From Anaerovibrio lipolyticus LB2005 (GTDB lineage Bacteria; Bacillota; Negativicutes; Selenomonadales; Selenomonadaceae), in contig NZ_JHYA01000004.1 of the NCBI RefSeq assembly GCF_000621545.1, positions 124,001-188,000 on the forward strand: 64,000 bases of DNA, in the 5' to 3' direction. Under the pieces are notes generated by a model, which was not told the DNA's origin, ran no database searches, and saw nothing but the letters and a program-made list of their open reading frames with translations. Both the position numbers and the translations under genes were made by a program. Below, piece by piece: positions 23,988 to 32,376 of the stretch (position 1 is the stretch's first letter; each line of letters opens with the position of its first letter).

Positions 23988-25316
23988 ATGGCAGACACGA
24001 TTGATAACGATAATACAGGAGAAATGATAACGGGAAGTGACTATAAGCGCATGGTTTTGGGTGCTTATGGGGAGTTTCTCAACGAGTTTGAAAATATAAA
24101 TGCCGTAAAAGAATCCTCTACATTTTTCTACTCCGGCAAGCCGGGCTCCGATGTTTTGCGTACTATGGGGGCGGCGGTGATTCCTTTGACCGAGGCGGTA
24201 AACGAGAGTATTGGCGGCTTGGCCAGGCGCGTTGCAGACGCGTCTGTTTTGGGTGCCCGTGGAAATGCGGGGGTTATTGTTTCCCAGATTTTAAGGGGTA
24301 TTGCCAAGGGGCTTATTGGAAAGTACACTGCCACCTCCCAGGAGTTTGGCAAGGCGTTCCAATATGGTATTCTCTACGCCCAAAAGGCTGTGCCAGAGGA
24401 AAAAAATCGTCCTATAATTGTGGCCTCAAAGGTGGTGGCCAAGGGTGCCCATGATGCGGTGAAATCCGGGAAGCATATCAGCGATATTCTTTTGGCGGCC
24501 ATTAAGGCCAGCAGCGAAAATAACTCTACCCATAAGGATTGTGGTGAGCAGATTTTGCAGGTATTTTTGGAGGGCTGCTTAAAGGGACTCCAGGGAGATT
24601 TAAACTTACCACCGATTGATGTGGGAAAGAAAATGTATGAGGCCAGGGGCATAGTAAGCCCTATCCATGACAAGGCCCGTCCTTACTGCGTCAGCTTTTT
24701 GGTGGCAAATCCTAAGCTGTCAGTGCCTCTTATCGAAAAAGAGCTTCAGGAGATCGGTAACTTTGTGGTGGTGGAACGCCGCTTTAAGACCATATTTATT
24801 CATGTTCATTCCGAGCATCCCGGCACTATTTTGGAGCGTGCTGTTGCCTGGGGGCACGTGGGAGAGATTCATATTAATATTATGGCAGAGCCTCATGCCA
24901 TGGCCATGGTGCAGCAGGCCTGCATTATGCCACAGGCTCTGTTGACTGTGGCAGAAAATGAAGAATGGGCCCAGAAGCTCCAGGAGGCCGGGGCCATGGT
25001 TATTATTGACGGCAGTGATCCTTCGGGACCATCAGTGGAGGAAATCGTCAATGCGGCCCATAGTGATATTGCCAATAAATATATTCTGTTGACGGATTCG
25101 GAGCATCTGCGTCTTGTAATGCATCAGGTGAAGCGTATTATGGGTGACCGTGTCAGTGTGGTGGTGGCCAATAACAATGAGGAGCAGATTTATGCTGTAC
25201 GGGCATTTTTCCCTGAACTTTCCATGGAGGAAAATGTGGCTCAAATGCGGGAGGCTATCCGCCGTATGTCACAGGACAGAAAAAAAAATATCCCTCAGGA
25301 AGATAAGGATAATTAA
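23988..25316 (+). CDS. FakA/YloV-like DAK2-domain protein lacking the kinase metal motif
   Basis: A 442-residue protein aligned by eye with FakA, the ATP-dependent kinase that phosphorylates FakB-bound fatty acids. The DAK2 motif GARGNAGVIVSQILRGIAKG is retained. The C-terminal half matches too (ARPYCVSFLVANP, HVHSEHPGTILERAVAWG, AGAMVIIDGSDPSGPS). However, the Mg-ATP motif DGDTGTNM expected near residue 45-55 is replaced by SGKPGSDV, and the later VDSGG segment by KDCGEQ. The protein is therefore probably not an active kinase. It is shorter than FakA (about 550). It may be a regulator or have another ligand (inference). A canonical FakA is expected elsewhere in the genome. Confidence 0.8.
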   Translation: MADTIDNDNTGEMITGSDYKRMVLGAYGEFLNEFENINAVKESSTFFYSGKPGSDVLRTMGAAVIPLTEAVNESIGGLARRVADASVLGARGNAGVIVSQILRGIAKGLIGKYTATSQEFGKAFQYGILYAQKAVPEEKNRPIIVASKVVAKGAHDAVKSGKHISDILLAAIKASSENNSTHKDCGEQILQVFLEGCLKGLQGDLNLPPIDVGKKMYEARGIVSPIHDKARPYCVSFLVANPKLSVPLIEKELQEIGNFVVVERRFKTIFIHVHSEHPGTILERAVAWGHVGEIHINIMAEPHAMAMVQQACIMPQALLTVAENEEWAQKLQEAGAMVIIDGSDPSGPSVEEIVNAAHSDIANKYILLTDSEHLRLVMHQVKRIMGDRVSVVVANNNEEQIYAVRAFFPELSMEENVAQMREAIRRMSQDRKKNIPQEDKDN

Positions 25317-25324
25317 CTGTATAA

Positions 25325-25554
25325 AAACAAGAAAGGAGCTGCTACCGAAGTAACAGCTCCTCGAAAGCGGGGTCCGCATATGCCGTAGTCCAACAGGCTA
25401 AACCTGTATGTTAAAGTGGGTATCCTAAGTAACAGGTTCTGCTATTCGTTCGGAGACGATCCAGCATCTGCTGCACAAAATCAGATTCCCTTATGAAAAA
25501 GAGTCGGCTAGACGATGAATGGAAGCTACGGTCAAAGAAGATTATCCCTCTTTA
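25325..25554 (-). ncRNA. Candidate structured RNA, family unknown
   Basis: A likely RNA gene of about 230 nt on the minus strand, in the 426-base gap after the FakA-like gene. It has its own promoter (25560-25588). The 3' end is a hairpin AGGAGCTG-t-TAC-TTCG-GTA-g-CAGCTCCT followed by TTTCTTGTTTTT, an intrinsic terminator with a C(UUCG)G loop. Ahead of it, a rod-like fold closes 5' AAAG-a-GGG on CCC-cg-CTTT and CCGTAG-ct-TCC on GGA-CTACGG. Inner helices include AACCTGT/ACAGGTT. No open frame or known riboswitch signature was seen. Length and rod shape recall 6S RNA, but the family cannot be assigned by eye; SRP and RNase P signatures are absent. Confidence 0.5.
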
Positions 25555-25559
25555 GCTGT

Positions 25560-25588
25560 ATAATACCATAGGTTCATAGGAATAACAA
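25560..25588 (-). promoter_or_regulatory. Promoter of the candidate RNA
   Basis: On the minus strand a -35 TTGTTA (25588-25583), a 17-base spacer and a -10 TATTAT (25565-25560). It is divergent from the plus-strand promoter at 25592. Confidence 0.6.
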
Positions 25589-25591
25589 GAC

Positions 25592-25621
25592 TTGACAAAA
25601 TGGTTAAAAGGTGGGTAAGAT
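25592..25621 (+). promoter_or_regulatory. Promoter of the DUF3846-like gene
   Basis: A -35 TTGACA (25592-25597) and a -10 TAAGAT (25616-25621) with an 18-base spacer. The gene starts at 25743. Confidence 0.55.
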
Positions 25622-25742
25622 TAAAGAATAGTGTGGTAAAATTATAGTTACTATATACAAAATAGCATACAAAGTAGAATCTTTTTTATATGTAGAAAAA
25701 ATACCCAAAAAAGCTGAAATTTAGGAAGGAAGATAAACAAGG

Positions 25743-26351
25743 ATGAGTAACCAGCAGATGATGCGTGCCATATTGATTGAACCAGGCAAGGACCCGTCTA
25801 TTATCAAGCTTCCAGCAGCTCATGGACCTCATGATGAGGCCATCAAGGATACTCTGGAGGGCAACTATGGTGCTGTGGAATTTTTCCAGATTCAGCCGGG
25901 TATTTCTTTGTTTATTCTGGTTAATGACTTGGCGGCAGCCCTGGGAATGAAGCCGAACCGCCGCTTCCCTGGGGCTGACAGCGACCAGATTATTTGGGGC
26001 AAGGCTATTTTTATTGCAGCCTATAATGGTGACGATGAAACCAAGGAAGGCACCTTGGATATGTCCGAGGAAACCTGCCTTATGTTTATAGAGCAAATCA
26101 AGCTGAATTTTCCAATGTGCGATGGCACAGAGGAACCACGGCCGGAGGATACCCTTTATTACGATGAGGATGAGGAGGGCAATCCTGCACCATATCGTTG
26201 GATTGAGATTTCCAAGCCTTCCGGCTTGCCAAAGCCACTGGAGGCCGGTCGTGTAAAGTTTTACCGTATGCCAGCCCAGGAGGTAATGGAGATAAATGAT
26301 CGCTACTTTAAGAAGGTGGCGGTATATACCTCTGATTCAAAGCTGAATTAA
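25743..26351 (+). CDS. Hypothetical protein, DUF3846-like N-terminus
   Basis: A 202-residue acidic soluble protein. The N-terminal 100 residues (MMRAILIEPGKDPSIIKLPA, EGNYGAVEFFQIQPGISLF, LGMKPNRRFPGADSDQIIWG, FIAAYNGDD) have the layout of the DUF3846 family: a short strand with EPGK, a xxxVExFQI segment and an NR...I.G.xFIxA end. The C-terminal 100 residues are very acidic (YYDEDEEGNPAP) and unrecognised. The function is unknown; DUF3846 is common in plasmid and phage-derived genes. It has its own promoter. A second small unknown gene follows 84 bases later. Confidence 0.6.
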   Translation: MSNQQMMRAILIEPGKDPSIIKLPAAHGPHDEAIKDTLEGNYGAVEFFQIQPGISLFILVNDLAAALGMKPNRRFPGADSDQIIWGKAIFIAAYNGDDETKEGTLDMSEETCLMFIEQIKLNFPMCDGTEEPRPEDTLYYDEDEEGNPAPYRWIEISKPSGLPKPLEAGRVKFYRMPAQEVMEINDRYFKKVAVYTSDSKLN

Positions 26352-26435
26352 TGCTAGCCAAAATTGACTTTTGTAGTATAATATTAACGTCAATATGAGT
26401 AGTTAATTATGAATATATTTTAAGGGAGAAATAAA

Positions 26436-26756
26436 ATGGAAGATAAAATATATAGCGTAGCTGTAAGCTGCCGTGGAGTTAATGGCTGGGTAGAATATGA
26501 TTCCGAGGCTAAGACTGTAAAGGTATTTTTGGATGATGAAAAGGCTGTGGCTGATGCTGAGAAGTTCCTTAGCGAGAAGCATGTAATCAAGGTGCCTCAC
26601 GAGTCATTGCTGGACTTTACCGAGGAGACCTTCGATCCTTTAGCAGACGTAAAGAGCTTCCAGACCGTGCTCACCAGACTGTGGGAGAACACCGAGGTCC
26701 ACGTGGACTGGAGCCGTCCTGTGGAGTACGTAAAGGCTCACCCAACCCTAGATTAA
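26436..26756 (+). CDS. Hypothetical protein
   Basis: A 106-residue acidic protein without signal peptide or membrane segment. It begins MEDKIYSVAVSCRGVNGWVE and contains Asp/Glu-rich helices and conserved-looking tryptophans near the end (VHVDWSRPVEY). I recognise no family. A clear AAGGGAGAA ribosome binding site and a strong terminator behind it support a real gene. The codon use resembles its neighbours. It may be specific to the lineage. Confidence 0.65.
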   Translation: MEDKIYSVAVSCRGVNGWVEYDSEAKTVKVFLDDEKAVADAEKFLSEKHVIKVPHESLLDFTEETFDPLADVKSFQTVLTRLWENTEVHVDWSRPVEYVKAHPTLD

Positions 26757-26767
26757 GATGCATAATT

Positions 26768-26822
26768 AAAAGACAGGTAGAGAGTTGTGAGGGCACCTCA
26801 GAAATCTTACCTGTCTTTTTTA
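26768..26822 (+). terminator. Intrinsic terminator after the 26436 gene
   Basis: The stem AAAAGACAGGTA/TACCTGTCTTTT (26768-26779 with 26808-26819) encloses an inner GAGG/CCTC stem and is followed by T-rich sequence. Confidence 0.85.
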
Positions 26823-26845
26823 GTTGGATTATTGTTTAAGGAAGG

Positions 26846-27041
26846 GGCGATGTCGATTGACTAGAGCAGTTGAAGCCAGAGCGTAAAGAAATTTTTTCTT
26901 ATCGTACCTATGTATTAGTGGAAAAAATTACTTGTTTGAGCGAAGTCCTATAAGGACGAAGCGAGTTGTAATTTTTTTTCACTATATGAGGAGAAGAGAA
27001 AATTTTAGCGATGGATTCGTGCTATAGGCAACGACCTCGCC
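26846..27041. repeat. Family 1 long-palindrome repeat, copy B
   Basis: A 196-base palindrome with ends GGCGATGTCGATTG and CAACGACCTCGCC. The core is TTTGAGCGAAG-tcctataagga-CGAAGCGAG flanked by GTGGAAAAAATTAC and GTAATTTTTTTTCAC. It lies between the convergent 26436 and deoC genes. Confidence 0.82.
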
Positions 27042-27048
27042 GCTTTTA

Positions 27049-27714
27049 TTAAACCTCTGAATCCATCTTGTCCTTTAAAAGCCCCACGGCGGCGCTGGCT
27101 CCGATGCGCTCACAGCCTTCAGCCAAATACTGCTTCATATCCTCCAGTGTGCGGATGCCACCTGCGGCCTTCATTTTCACATTTGGACCAATGTGGGCGG
27201 CAAAGAGCTTAATATCCTCATGGGTGGCTCCCCCTGTTCCAAAGCCTGTGGAGGTCTTAATAAAGTCTGCCTTGGCATCGGTAACGCATTTGCACAGGGC
27301 TTTCTTTTCCTCATCTGTAAGGTAGCATACCTCGATAATAACCTTCAAGATATTGTTCCCCACGGCCTTTTTTATTTCAGCAATTTCTTCGGTGATTTTT
27401 TCAAAGCTTCCATTTTTGGCATCCGTAATATTGATGACCATATCAACTTCTTTTGCACCATCTTTTATGGCCTGTTCAGCGGCGGTAATTTTTGCTTCCT
27501 TGCTGTCATAGCCCAAAGGAAAGCCAATAACAGTACAAATATTGAGCTTATCCCCAAATTCCTTATGAACCGGCGCCACATAGCTGGCAGGAATACAAAC
27601 AGAGGCGGTTTTACAGCTAATGGCCTCCTGGCACAGCTCCTTGATTTGTTCCCAGGTGGCTGTTGGCTTCAACAAGGTGTGGTCCACGTGGGCAAGAATT
27701 TCAGATCCCTTCAT
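27049..27714 (-). CDS. deoC: Deoxyribose-phosphate aldolase
   Basis: DeoC cleaves 2-deoxyribose 5-phosphate to acetaldehyde and glyceraldehyde 3-phosphate in nucleoside catabolism. From the ATG at 27714 (behind TAGGAGG) it has 221 residues, the usual size; an open frame further upstream lacks a site. Motifs: HVDHTLLKPTAT, CTVIGFPLG, KVIIEVCYLT, the Schiff-base lysine in DFIKTSTGFG, and KMKAAGGIRT. It probably acts together with DeoB (14599). Its neighbours on either side are a family 1 repeat and the divergent nagA. Confidence 0.95.
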   Translation of the reverse strand: MKGSEILAHVDHTLLKPTATWEQIKELCQEAISCKTASVCIPASYVAPVHKEFGDKLNICTVIGFPLGYDSKEAKITAAEQAIKDGAKEVDMVINITDAKNGSFEKITEEIAEIKKAVGNNILKVIIEVCYLTDEEKKALCKCVTDAKADFIKTSTGFGTGGATHEDIKLFAAHIGPNVKMKAAGGIRTLEDMKQYLAEGCERIGASAAVGLLKDKMDSEV

Positions 27715-27819
27715 AATAGAAAATCCTCCTATATCGTGATATATTTTAATTATACTATTTGTTAATTCAATGATGAGTTTAATTATATAACATAACATGG
27801 TAAAAATTAAGGTGAAAAT

Positions 27820-28986
27820 ATGAAGGTAATTGTTAATGGCAAACTGATTACTCCAGGTCCAAATGGGGACTTTCGGGTGGAGCAGGACAAGGTAGTTATA
27901 TTTGAGGACAGAATACTTGAAATAATTGATAAAGCAGAATTTGATACGCGTGACAGAAGCTCCTTTGAGGAAGTATATTACGCCCAGGGACAGTATGTGT
28001 CACCGGGATTTATAAATCTTCATATCCATGGCTGTGTAGGCTCGGATACAATGGATTGCCGGGAAATGGGACTTCGTCGGATGACTGTTTTTCAGGCATC
28101 TACGGGAGTAACTTCCATGCTGCCCACCACTATGACCTATGATATGCCAAAGGTGAATGCGGCACTTAATCTTGTTCGTCAGGCTACATCCTACAGGGAT
28201 GGTGCCAGAATTCTGGGGGCTAATATGGAAGGGCCTTTTATTAGTGAAAGCCATAAGGGAGCCCAGAAGGCATCCAATATTAGAAAGGCTGATTTTGAGC
28301 TGATAAAAGAATACAGTGATGTGATAAAGCTTATAACTATCGCCCCTGAGGAGCTGCCAGCTGGCAGTGATTTTATAAGTAAATGCCATGATGCTGGTAT
28401 CATGGTGTCCTTGGGGCACACCTCGGCAGATTACGACTGCGCCATAAATGCCATTAATAATCAGGGCGCAACCCATATTACACATCTCTTTAACGCCATG
28501 ACGGGACTTCATCACCGTAATCCGGGAGTGGTGGGAGCAGCCTTTGATTCCGATGCTTTTTGTGAGCTCATAACGGATAATATTCATGTGTCCCCGGGCG
28601 CTCAGCGCATAGTACATAAAGTAAAGGGAAAAGAGCGGACAGTTCTGATTACTGATTCCATGCGGGCCTGTGGCCTTGGGGATGGTGAATCGGAACTGGG
28701 TGGGCAGAAGGTTTTTGTCACCGGGCAACGGGCTGTTCTTGAGGATGGTACCATCGCCGGCAGTGTACTCACCATGGATAAGGGAATATATAACTATGCC
28801 CAAAATATCCATATTCCATTATGGGAGGCCGTGGAATGTGCCACCATAACCCCAGCCAGGGCCATTGGTATGGAAAAGGCTTTAGGCTCCATAGAAGTCG
28901 GCAAAATGGCAGATTTGACAGTTTTTGATGAAAATGTTCATGTAAGTATAACATTTTGTGCAGGAAAAGAAATATTTTTGGAATAA
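27820..28986 (+). CDS. nagA: N-acetylglucosamine-6-phosphate deacetylase
   Basis: NagA deacetylates GlcNAc-6-phosphate to glucosamine-6-phosphate in amino-sugar and cell-wall recycling. The protein has 388 residues. It shows the amidohydrolase motifs: PGFINLHIHGC, NMEGPFISESHKGAQ (metal glutamate), VSLGHTSADY, THLFNAMTGLHHRNPG, and the catalytic aspartate in VLITDSMRACG. No nagB is adjacent. It diverges from deoC; a LysR gene follows 69 bases downstream. Confidence 0.94.
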   Translation: MKVIVNGKLITPGPNGDFRVEQDKVVIFEDRILEIIDKAEFDTRDRSSFEEVYYAQGQYVSPGFINLHIHGCVGSDTMDCREMGLRRMTVFQASTGVTSMLPTTMTYDMPKVNAALNLVRQATSYRDGARILGANMEGPFISESHKGAQKASNIRKADFELIKEYSDVIKLITIAPEELPAGSDFISKCHDAGIMVSLGHTSADYDCAINAINNQGATHITHLFNAMTGLHHRNPGVVGAAFDSDAFCELITDNIHVSPGAQRIVHKVKGKERTVLITDSMRACGLGDGESELGGQKVFVTGQRAVLEDGTIAGSVLTMDKGIYNYAQNIHIPLWEAVECATITPARAIGMEKALGSIEVGKMADLTVFDENVHVSITFCAGKEIFLE

Positions 28987-29055
28987 ATTTGCATAGTTCA
29001 ATATAAAAGTATATTATATATGTAATATATTATATACTGCGGAAGGTATGATTTT

Positions 29056-29934
29056 ATGGAAATTAAAGACATGCAGGCGTTTTACGCCATTGTAGAAGAA
29101 GGCAATATCAGTCATGCGGCCATTCGACTGAATGTGGCCCAGCCGGCACTCAGCCGTCAGATGAAGCGTCTGGAGACTTCTCTGGGGGTAAAGCTCTTTG
29201 AGCGTGGCAGCCGCCGTATTCGTCTTACTGATGCGGGAATGCTTCTCTATTCCAGGGTAAAGCACATATTGGGCATGGTGGACGGCACCATGAGGGAGCT
29301 GATTGATATTGGCTCCGGCGTGGCGGGAACCATTAAGCTGGGAACCATTACTTCATCTGGTTCCATGCTTATTCCGGAGCTGGTGGAGGACTTCACCAAA
29401 AAGTATCCGCTGGTAACCTTCCAGGTATGGGAGGGTGAGGGGGCCCGTATGCTGGAGCTCCTTGACAGTCATATTATTGAGATCGCCATTACCCGTACCC
29501 AGGTGGATAACGCCTCCTATGAGTCCATTATCCTTCCGGATGAGCCGCTGGTTTTGGCTATGCACAAGAGCTTTTGTGACGATGACAAGAGTGAGTTTGT
29601 TCACATTCAGGACCTGAAGGACAAGCCACTTCTGGTGCCTCTTCGCTGGAAAACCGCCTTTATGTCCCATTGTCAGAAGGCAAAATTTGAGCCAAATATC
29701 TTAAGTGTCAGCGACAGCCAGATTCAGAATATGCTGTGGACCCAGCGGGGCATCGGCATTTCCCTGGTTCCATTATCTGCCCGTAGTCTGATGCGTTCCG
29801 ATGATATCGTGTTCAAGCATCTTGAGGAGGCAGAAATCTATACCCATACTGTTGTATCCTGGCTGAAGAGCCGCACTCTTTCCAGCAGCTGTCAGCATTT
29901 TATTGAAATGTTCCGTCAGAAATACGTTAAGTAA
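29056..29934 (+). CDS. LysR-family transcriptional regulator
   Basis: A 292-residue LysR-type regulator. The winged helix-turn-helix is at about 1-60 (MQAFYAIVEEGNISHAAIRL, QPALSRQMKRLETSLGVKLF). The effector-binding domain (about 90-290) has LGTITSSGSMLIPELVEDF and IGISLVPLSARSL. The set of motifs resembles CidR/AlsR-type regulators by eye, but the ligand cannot be read from sequence. It is followed 24 bases later by a two-component pair, so the three may be co-transcribed. No metabolic target is adjacent. Confidence 0.92.
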   Translation: MEIKDMQAFYAIVEEGNISHAAIRLNVAQPALSRQMKRLETSLGVKLFERGSRRIRLTDAGMLLYSRVKHILGMVDGTMRELIDIGSGVAGTIKLGTITSSGSMLIPELVEDFTKKYPLVTFQVWEGEGARMLELLDSHIIEIAITRTQVDNASYESIILPDEPLVLAMHKSFCDDDKSEFVHIQDLKDKPLLVPLRWKTAFMSHCQKAKFEPNILSVSDSQIQNMLWTQRGIGISLVPLSARSLMRSDDIVFKHLEEAEIYTHTVVSWLKSRTLSSSCQHFIEMFRQKYVK

Positions 29935-29958
29935 GTTGATATTTAGTGAGGTATAAAT

Positions 29959-30657
29959 ATGGCAGATGGAAAAAAGATTTTTATAGTGGAGGATGAGAAC
30001 CGCATTGCCCGTTTCCTGCAAATGGAGCTGGAGCATGAGGGGTTTGAAACTGAGACGGAATCCAATGGCAGCCGTGCCTATGAGCGCATTATCCAGGGTG
30101 ACTTTGATCTTGTATTGCTTGATGTGATGCTGCCGGATATGGATGGCCTTACAATCTGCAAGAAAGTGCGTGAGCTTTCAGATGTGCCGATTATTATGCT
30201 TACAGCCCGGGATGACGTAAATGACAAGGTCCAGGGCCTTGATATCGGTGCTGATGACTATGTTACCAAGCCTTTTGCAATTCCGGAGCTTTTTGCCCGT
30301 ATGCGGGTGGCTCTCAGAAAGCGTACTGCCCCTGAGCATTCCGGGGAGACCTCCAATGGTGAGGAGCTGAAGCTGAAAAATCTCACCATGAATATAGCCC
30401 GTCATGAGGTTATGGTGGATGATGTGCTGGTGGAGCTGACCAAAAAGGAATTTGACCTTTTGGAATACCTTATCCGCAACAAGCGCAGTGTGCTTACACG
30501 TGACCAGATTCTCTCCCAGGTCTGGGGCTATGACTATATGGGTGATACCAACGTGGTAGACGTTTATATCCGCTATTTGCGGGCCAAGCTGGATGATAAA
30601 TTTAATGAAAAATACATTCATACCATGCGGGGGGTAGGCTATGTCGTCAAAGACTAG
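29959..30657 (+). CDS. OmpR-family response regulator
   Basis: A 232-residue response regulator. The receiver has the acidic pocket VEDENR, phospho-acceptor Asp55 in LVLLDVMLPD, the threonine in IIMLTARDD, and lysine in YVTKPFAI. A winged-helix DNA-binding domain is at about 130-230 (LTKKEFDLLEYLIRNKRSVL, WGYDYMGDTNVVDVYIRYLR). It resembles ArlR-type regulators. The following histidine kinase gene overlaps its end by 17 bases, forming one two-component system. Confidence 0.95.
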   Translation: MADGKKIFIVEDENRIARFLQMELEHEGFETETESNGSRAYERIIQGDFDLVLLDVMLPDMDGLTICKKVRELSDVPIIMLTARDDVNDKVQGLDIGADDYVTKPFAIPELFARMRVALRKRTAPEHSGETSNGEELKLKNLTMNIARHEVMVDDVLVELTKKEFDLLEYLIRNKRSVLTRDQILSQVWGYDYMGDTNVVDVYIRYLRAKLDDKFNEKYIHTMRGVGYVVKD

Positions 30658-32095
30658 TCTCTGGAAAAGAATCATCAACTACCCAAAGCAGTGGGAAATT
30701 TCCACCCGTCTTACCCTCATTTATGCCGCGGTTATCACCATTCTTTTGGGCTGTGCCTGTATGGCCTCGGTTATCGGTATGTATTATATAATTTATCATC
30801 AGGCCGAAACGGAAATGACCATCAGTGTGGAAATAGCCCTGGATAAAATGAATGATCCGCAATTCATGAGCCAGGCGGAGGAAAAGCCCCATGAGGCCAC
30901 CGAGGAAGTGCTGCTTCCGGGAGTGGTGCTGAGGGTAGCCGACGAGGATGGCAAAATCGTATATGATACGGATAAGCATTTTGCTTCAGTGGACAGGCTT
31001 AGGGAGAATTTTACTGATGACAAAATGTTTTGGGCTTCCGAAAAATACCAGCTGGTACGGCTAAAGCATTTTATGATTTATTATCATGAGGTGCCTATGG
31101 ACTACAAGGGACATCACTATACCTTGATTTTTAGTCGCGTTATTACTGCTGAACGGCCAATGCTGGCCAAGATGCAGGAGCGTCTCATTTTAGGCGGTGC
31201 CATAGGAATCCTGTTTGTTATGCTGATTGTGTACATCGGTATAAAGCGGGCCTTCAGGCCTTTAAGGGATTTTATTGCTACGGCCAAAACCATTGAGGTC
31301 AGCGACTTGAGTACCCGTATGGAGGTGCCTCCAAGTCATGACGAGATGACGGAGCTGGCTACCACCTTCAACAGGATGCTGGACCGAATTGAGGAGGGCT
31401 TTAAGCTTCAGCAGCGTTTTGTTTCTGATGCCTCCCATGAGCTGCGTACTCCGGTGACGGTAATTAAGGGATATGCAGATATGCTGAGCCGTTGGGGACA
31501 TTCTGATGCGGCGACTCTTGATGAGGGAATTAATGCCATAAAAACCGAGGCGGAGGACATGCAGGAGCTTATTGAAAAGCTGTTGTTCCTAGCCAGAGCT
31601 GACCAGAACCGTCAGATTGTGAACAAGGTTCCGCTGGAGATCAGTGAGTTGGTGGAGGATGTATACAAGAAGCTGAAGCTAACCGCCGTCAATCATACCG
31701 TGGAGCTTCTTCGCAACGAGGAAGGCTACATAATGGGTGACAAGGTCATTATGAAGGAGCTTATACGGATTTTCCTAGAAAATGGTATAAAATACACACC
31801 TGAGGGTGGTACAATCACCATTGACAGCCATGAGATGCCCCACTATATGTGTCTGGAAATTGCAGATAATGGCATTGGTATTGCTCCTGAGGACAGGGAA
31901 AAGATTTTCCAGCGGTTTTATCGTGTGGACAGCTCCCGAACCAAGGCTGCAGGACAGCCAGGGGGAACCGGGCTGGGACTTTCCATTGCCAAGTGGATTG
32001 CAGATAATCACGATATTGGTATTTCTCTGGACAGCGAATTAGGGAAGGGTACCAAATTTATTTTGATGATTCCGCTGATTGAGGAAGAAAACTAG
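30641..32095 (+). CDS. Membrane sensor histidine kinase
   Basis: A 484-residue kinase partnering the OmpR regulator. Transmembrane helices lie at about 22-48 and 181-203, with an extracytoplasmic sensor of about 130 residues between. HAMP follows (RPLRDFIATAKTIEVSDLST). The dimerisation helix carries the phospho-histidine in FVSDASHELRTPVTVIKGYA. The ATPase has the N box (RIFLENGIKYTPEGG), G1 (DNGIGIAPEDREKIFQRFYR) and G2 (GGTGLGLSIAKWI). The layout resembles ArlS. The stimulus is unknown. Behind it lies a family 1 repeat and a terminator shared with the convergent cupin gene. Confidence 0.94.
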   Translation: MSSKTSLWKRIINYPKQWEISTRLTLIYAAVITILLGCACMASVIGMYYIIYHQAETEMTISVEIALDKMNDPQFMSQAEEKPHEATEEVLLPGVVLRVADEDGKIVYDTDKHFASVDRLRENFTDDKMFWASEKYQLVRLKHFMIYYHEVPMDYKGHHYTLIFSRVITAERPMLAKMQERLILGGAIGILFVMLIVYIGIKRAFRPLRDFIATAKTIEVSDLSTRMEVPPSHDEMTELATTFNRMLDRIEEGFKLQQRFVSDASHELRTPVTVIKGYADMLSRWGHSDAATLDEGINAIKTEAEDMQELIEKLLFLARADQNRQIVNKVPLEISELVEDVYKKLKLTAVNHTVELLRNEEGYIMGDKVIMKELIRIFLENGIKYTPEGGTITIDSHEMPHYMCLEIADNGIGIAPEDREKIFQRFYRVDSSRTKAAGQPGGTGLGLSIAKWIADNHDIGISLDSELGKGTKFILMIPLIEEEN

Positions 32096-32108
32096 TGGTA
32101 AATAAAAA

Positions 32109-32294
32109 GGGCAGATGGCAGTTGATTGGAGCGGTTGAACAGGTCGCGTTAAGAAAACTAATTTTTACATTCCTGCATTAGTGATAAAAATTATTTGTTT
32201 GAGCGAAGCGAGTTATAATTTTTATTGCTATTACAATAGTTGTAAAAAATAGTTTTAGAGTCCTGTTCTTGCGACAGACAACTGTTATCTGCCC
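32109..32294. repeat. Family 1 long-palindrome repeat, copy C
   Basis: A 186-base palindrome with ends GGGCAGATGGCAGTTG and CAACTGTTATCTGCCC. The core GATAAAAATTATTTGTTTGA and GCGAAGCGAGTTATAATTTT is almost the same as in copy F, and the AACAGGTCGCGTTAAGAAAA arm is identical to F. The tip is the short version GAGCGAAGCGAG. It lies between convergent genes. Confidence 0.86.
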
Positions 32295-32312
32295 GTTGCT
32301 ATTACGCAAATA

Positions 32313-32352
32313 AAGAGAAGCCCGTTCTGCGGTGTGCAGAGCGGGCTTTGAG
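32313..32352. terminator. Bidirectional terminator between the kinase and cupin genes
   Basis: The perfect 13-bp stem AAGCCCGTTCTGC/GCAGAGCGGGCTT (one G-T pair) with loop GGTGT is flanked by A-rich and T-rich ends. Confidence 0.85.
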
Positions 32353-32376
32353 TTTTAATATGAATTTGGCAGTGGA

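Noticed and set aside
25334-25361. Hairpin AGGAGCTG...CAGCTCCT as a plus-strand terminator of the FakA-like gene
   Set aside because: On the plus strand no T run follows (CGAAAGCGG). On the minus strand it has a UUCG loop and a T run, so it was assigned to the minus-strand RNA.
25376-25540. Group I intron-like or SRP/RNase P identity of the structured RNA
   Set aside because: The conserved core segments of these RNAs (GGAAGG-type SRP loop, GAGGAAAGTCC of RNase P) were not found.
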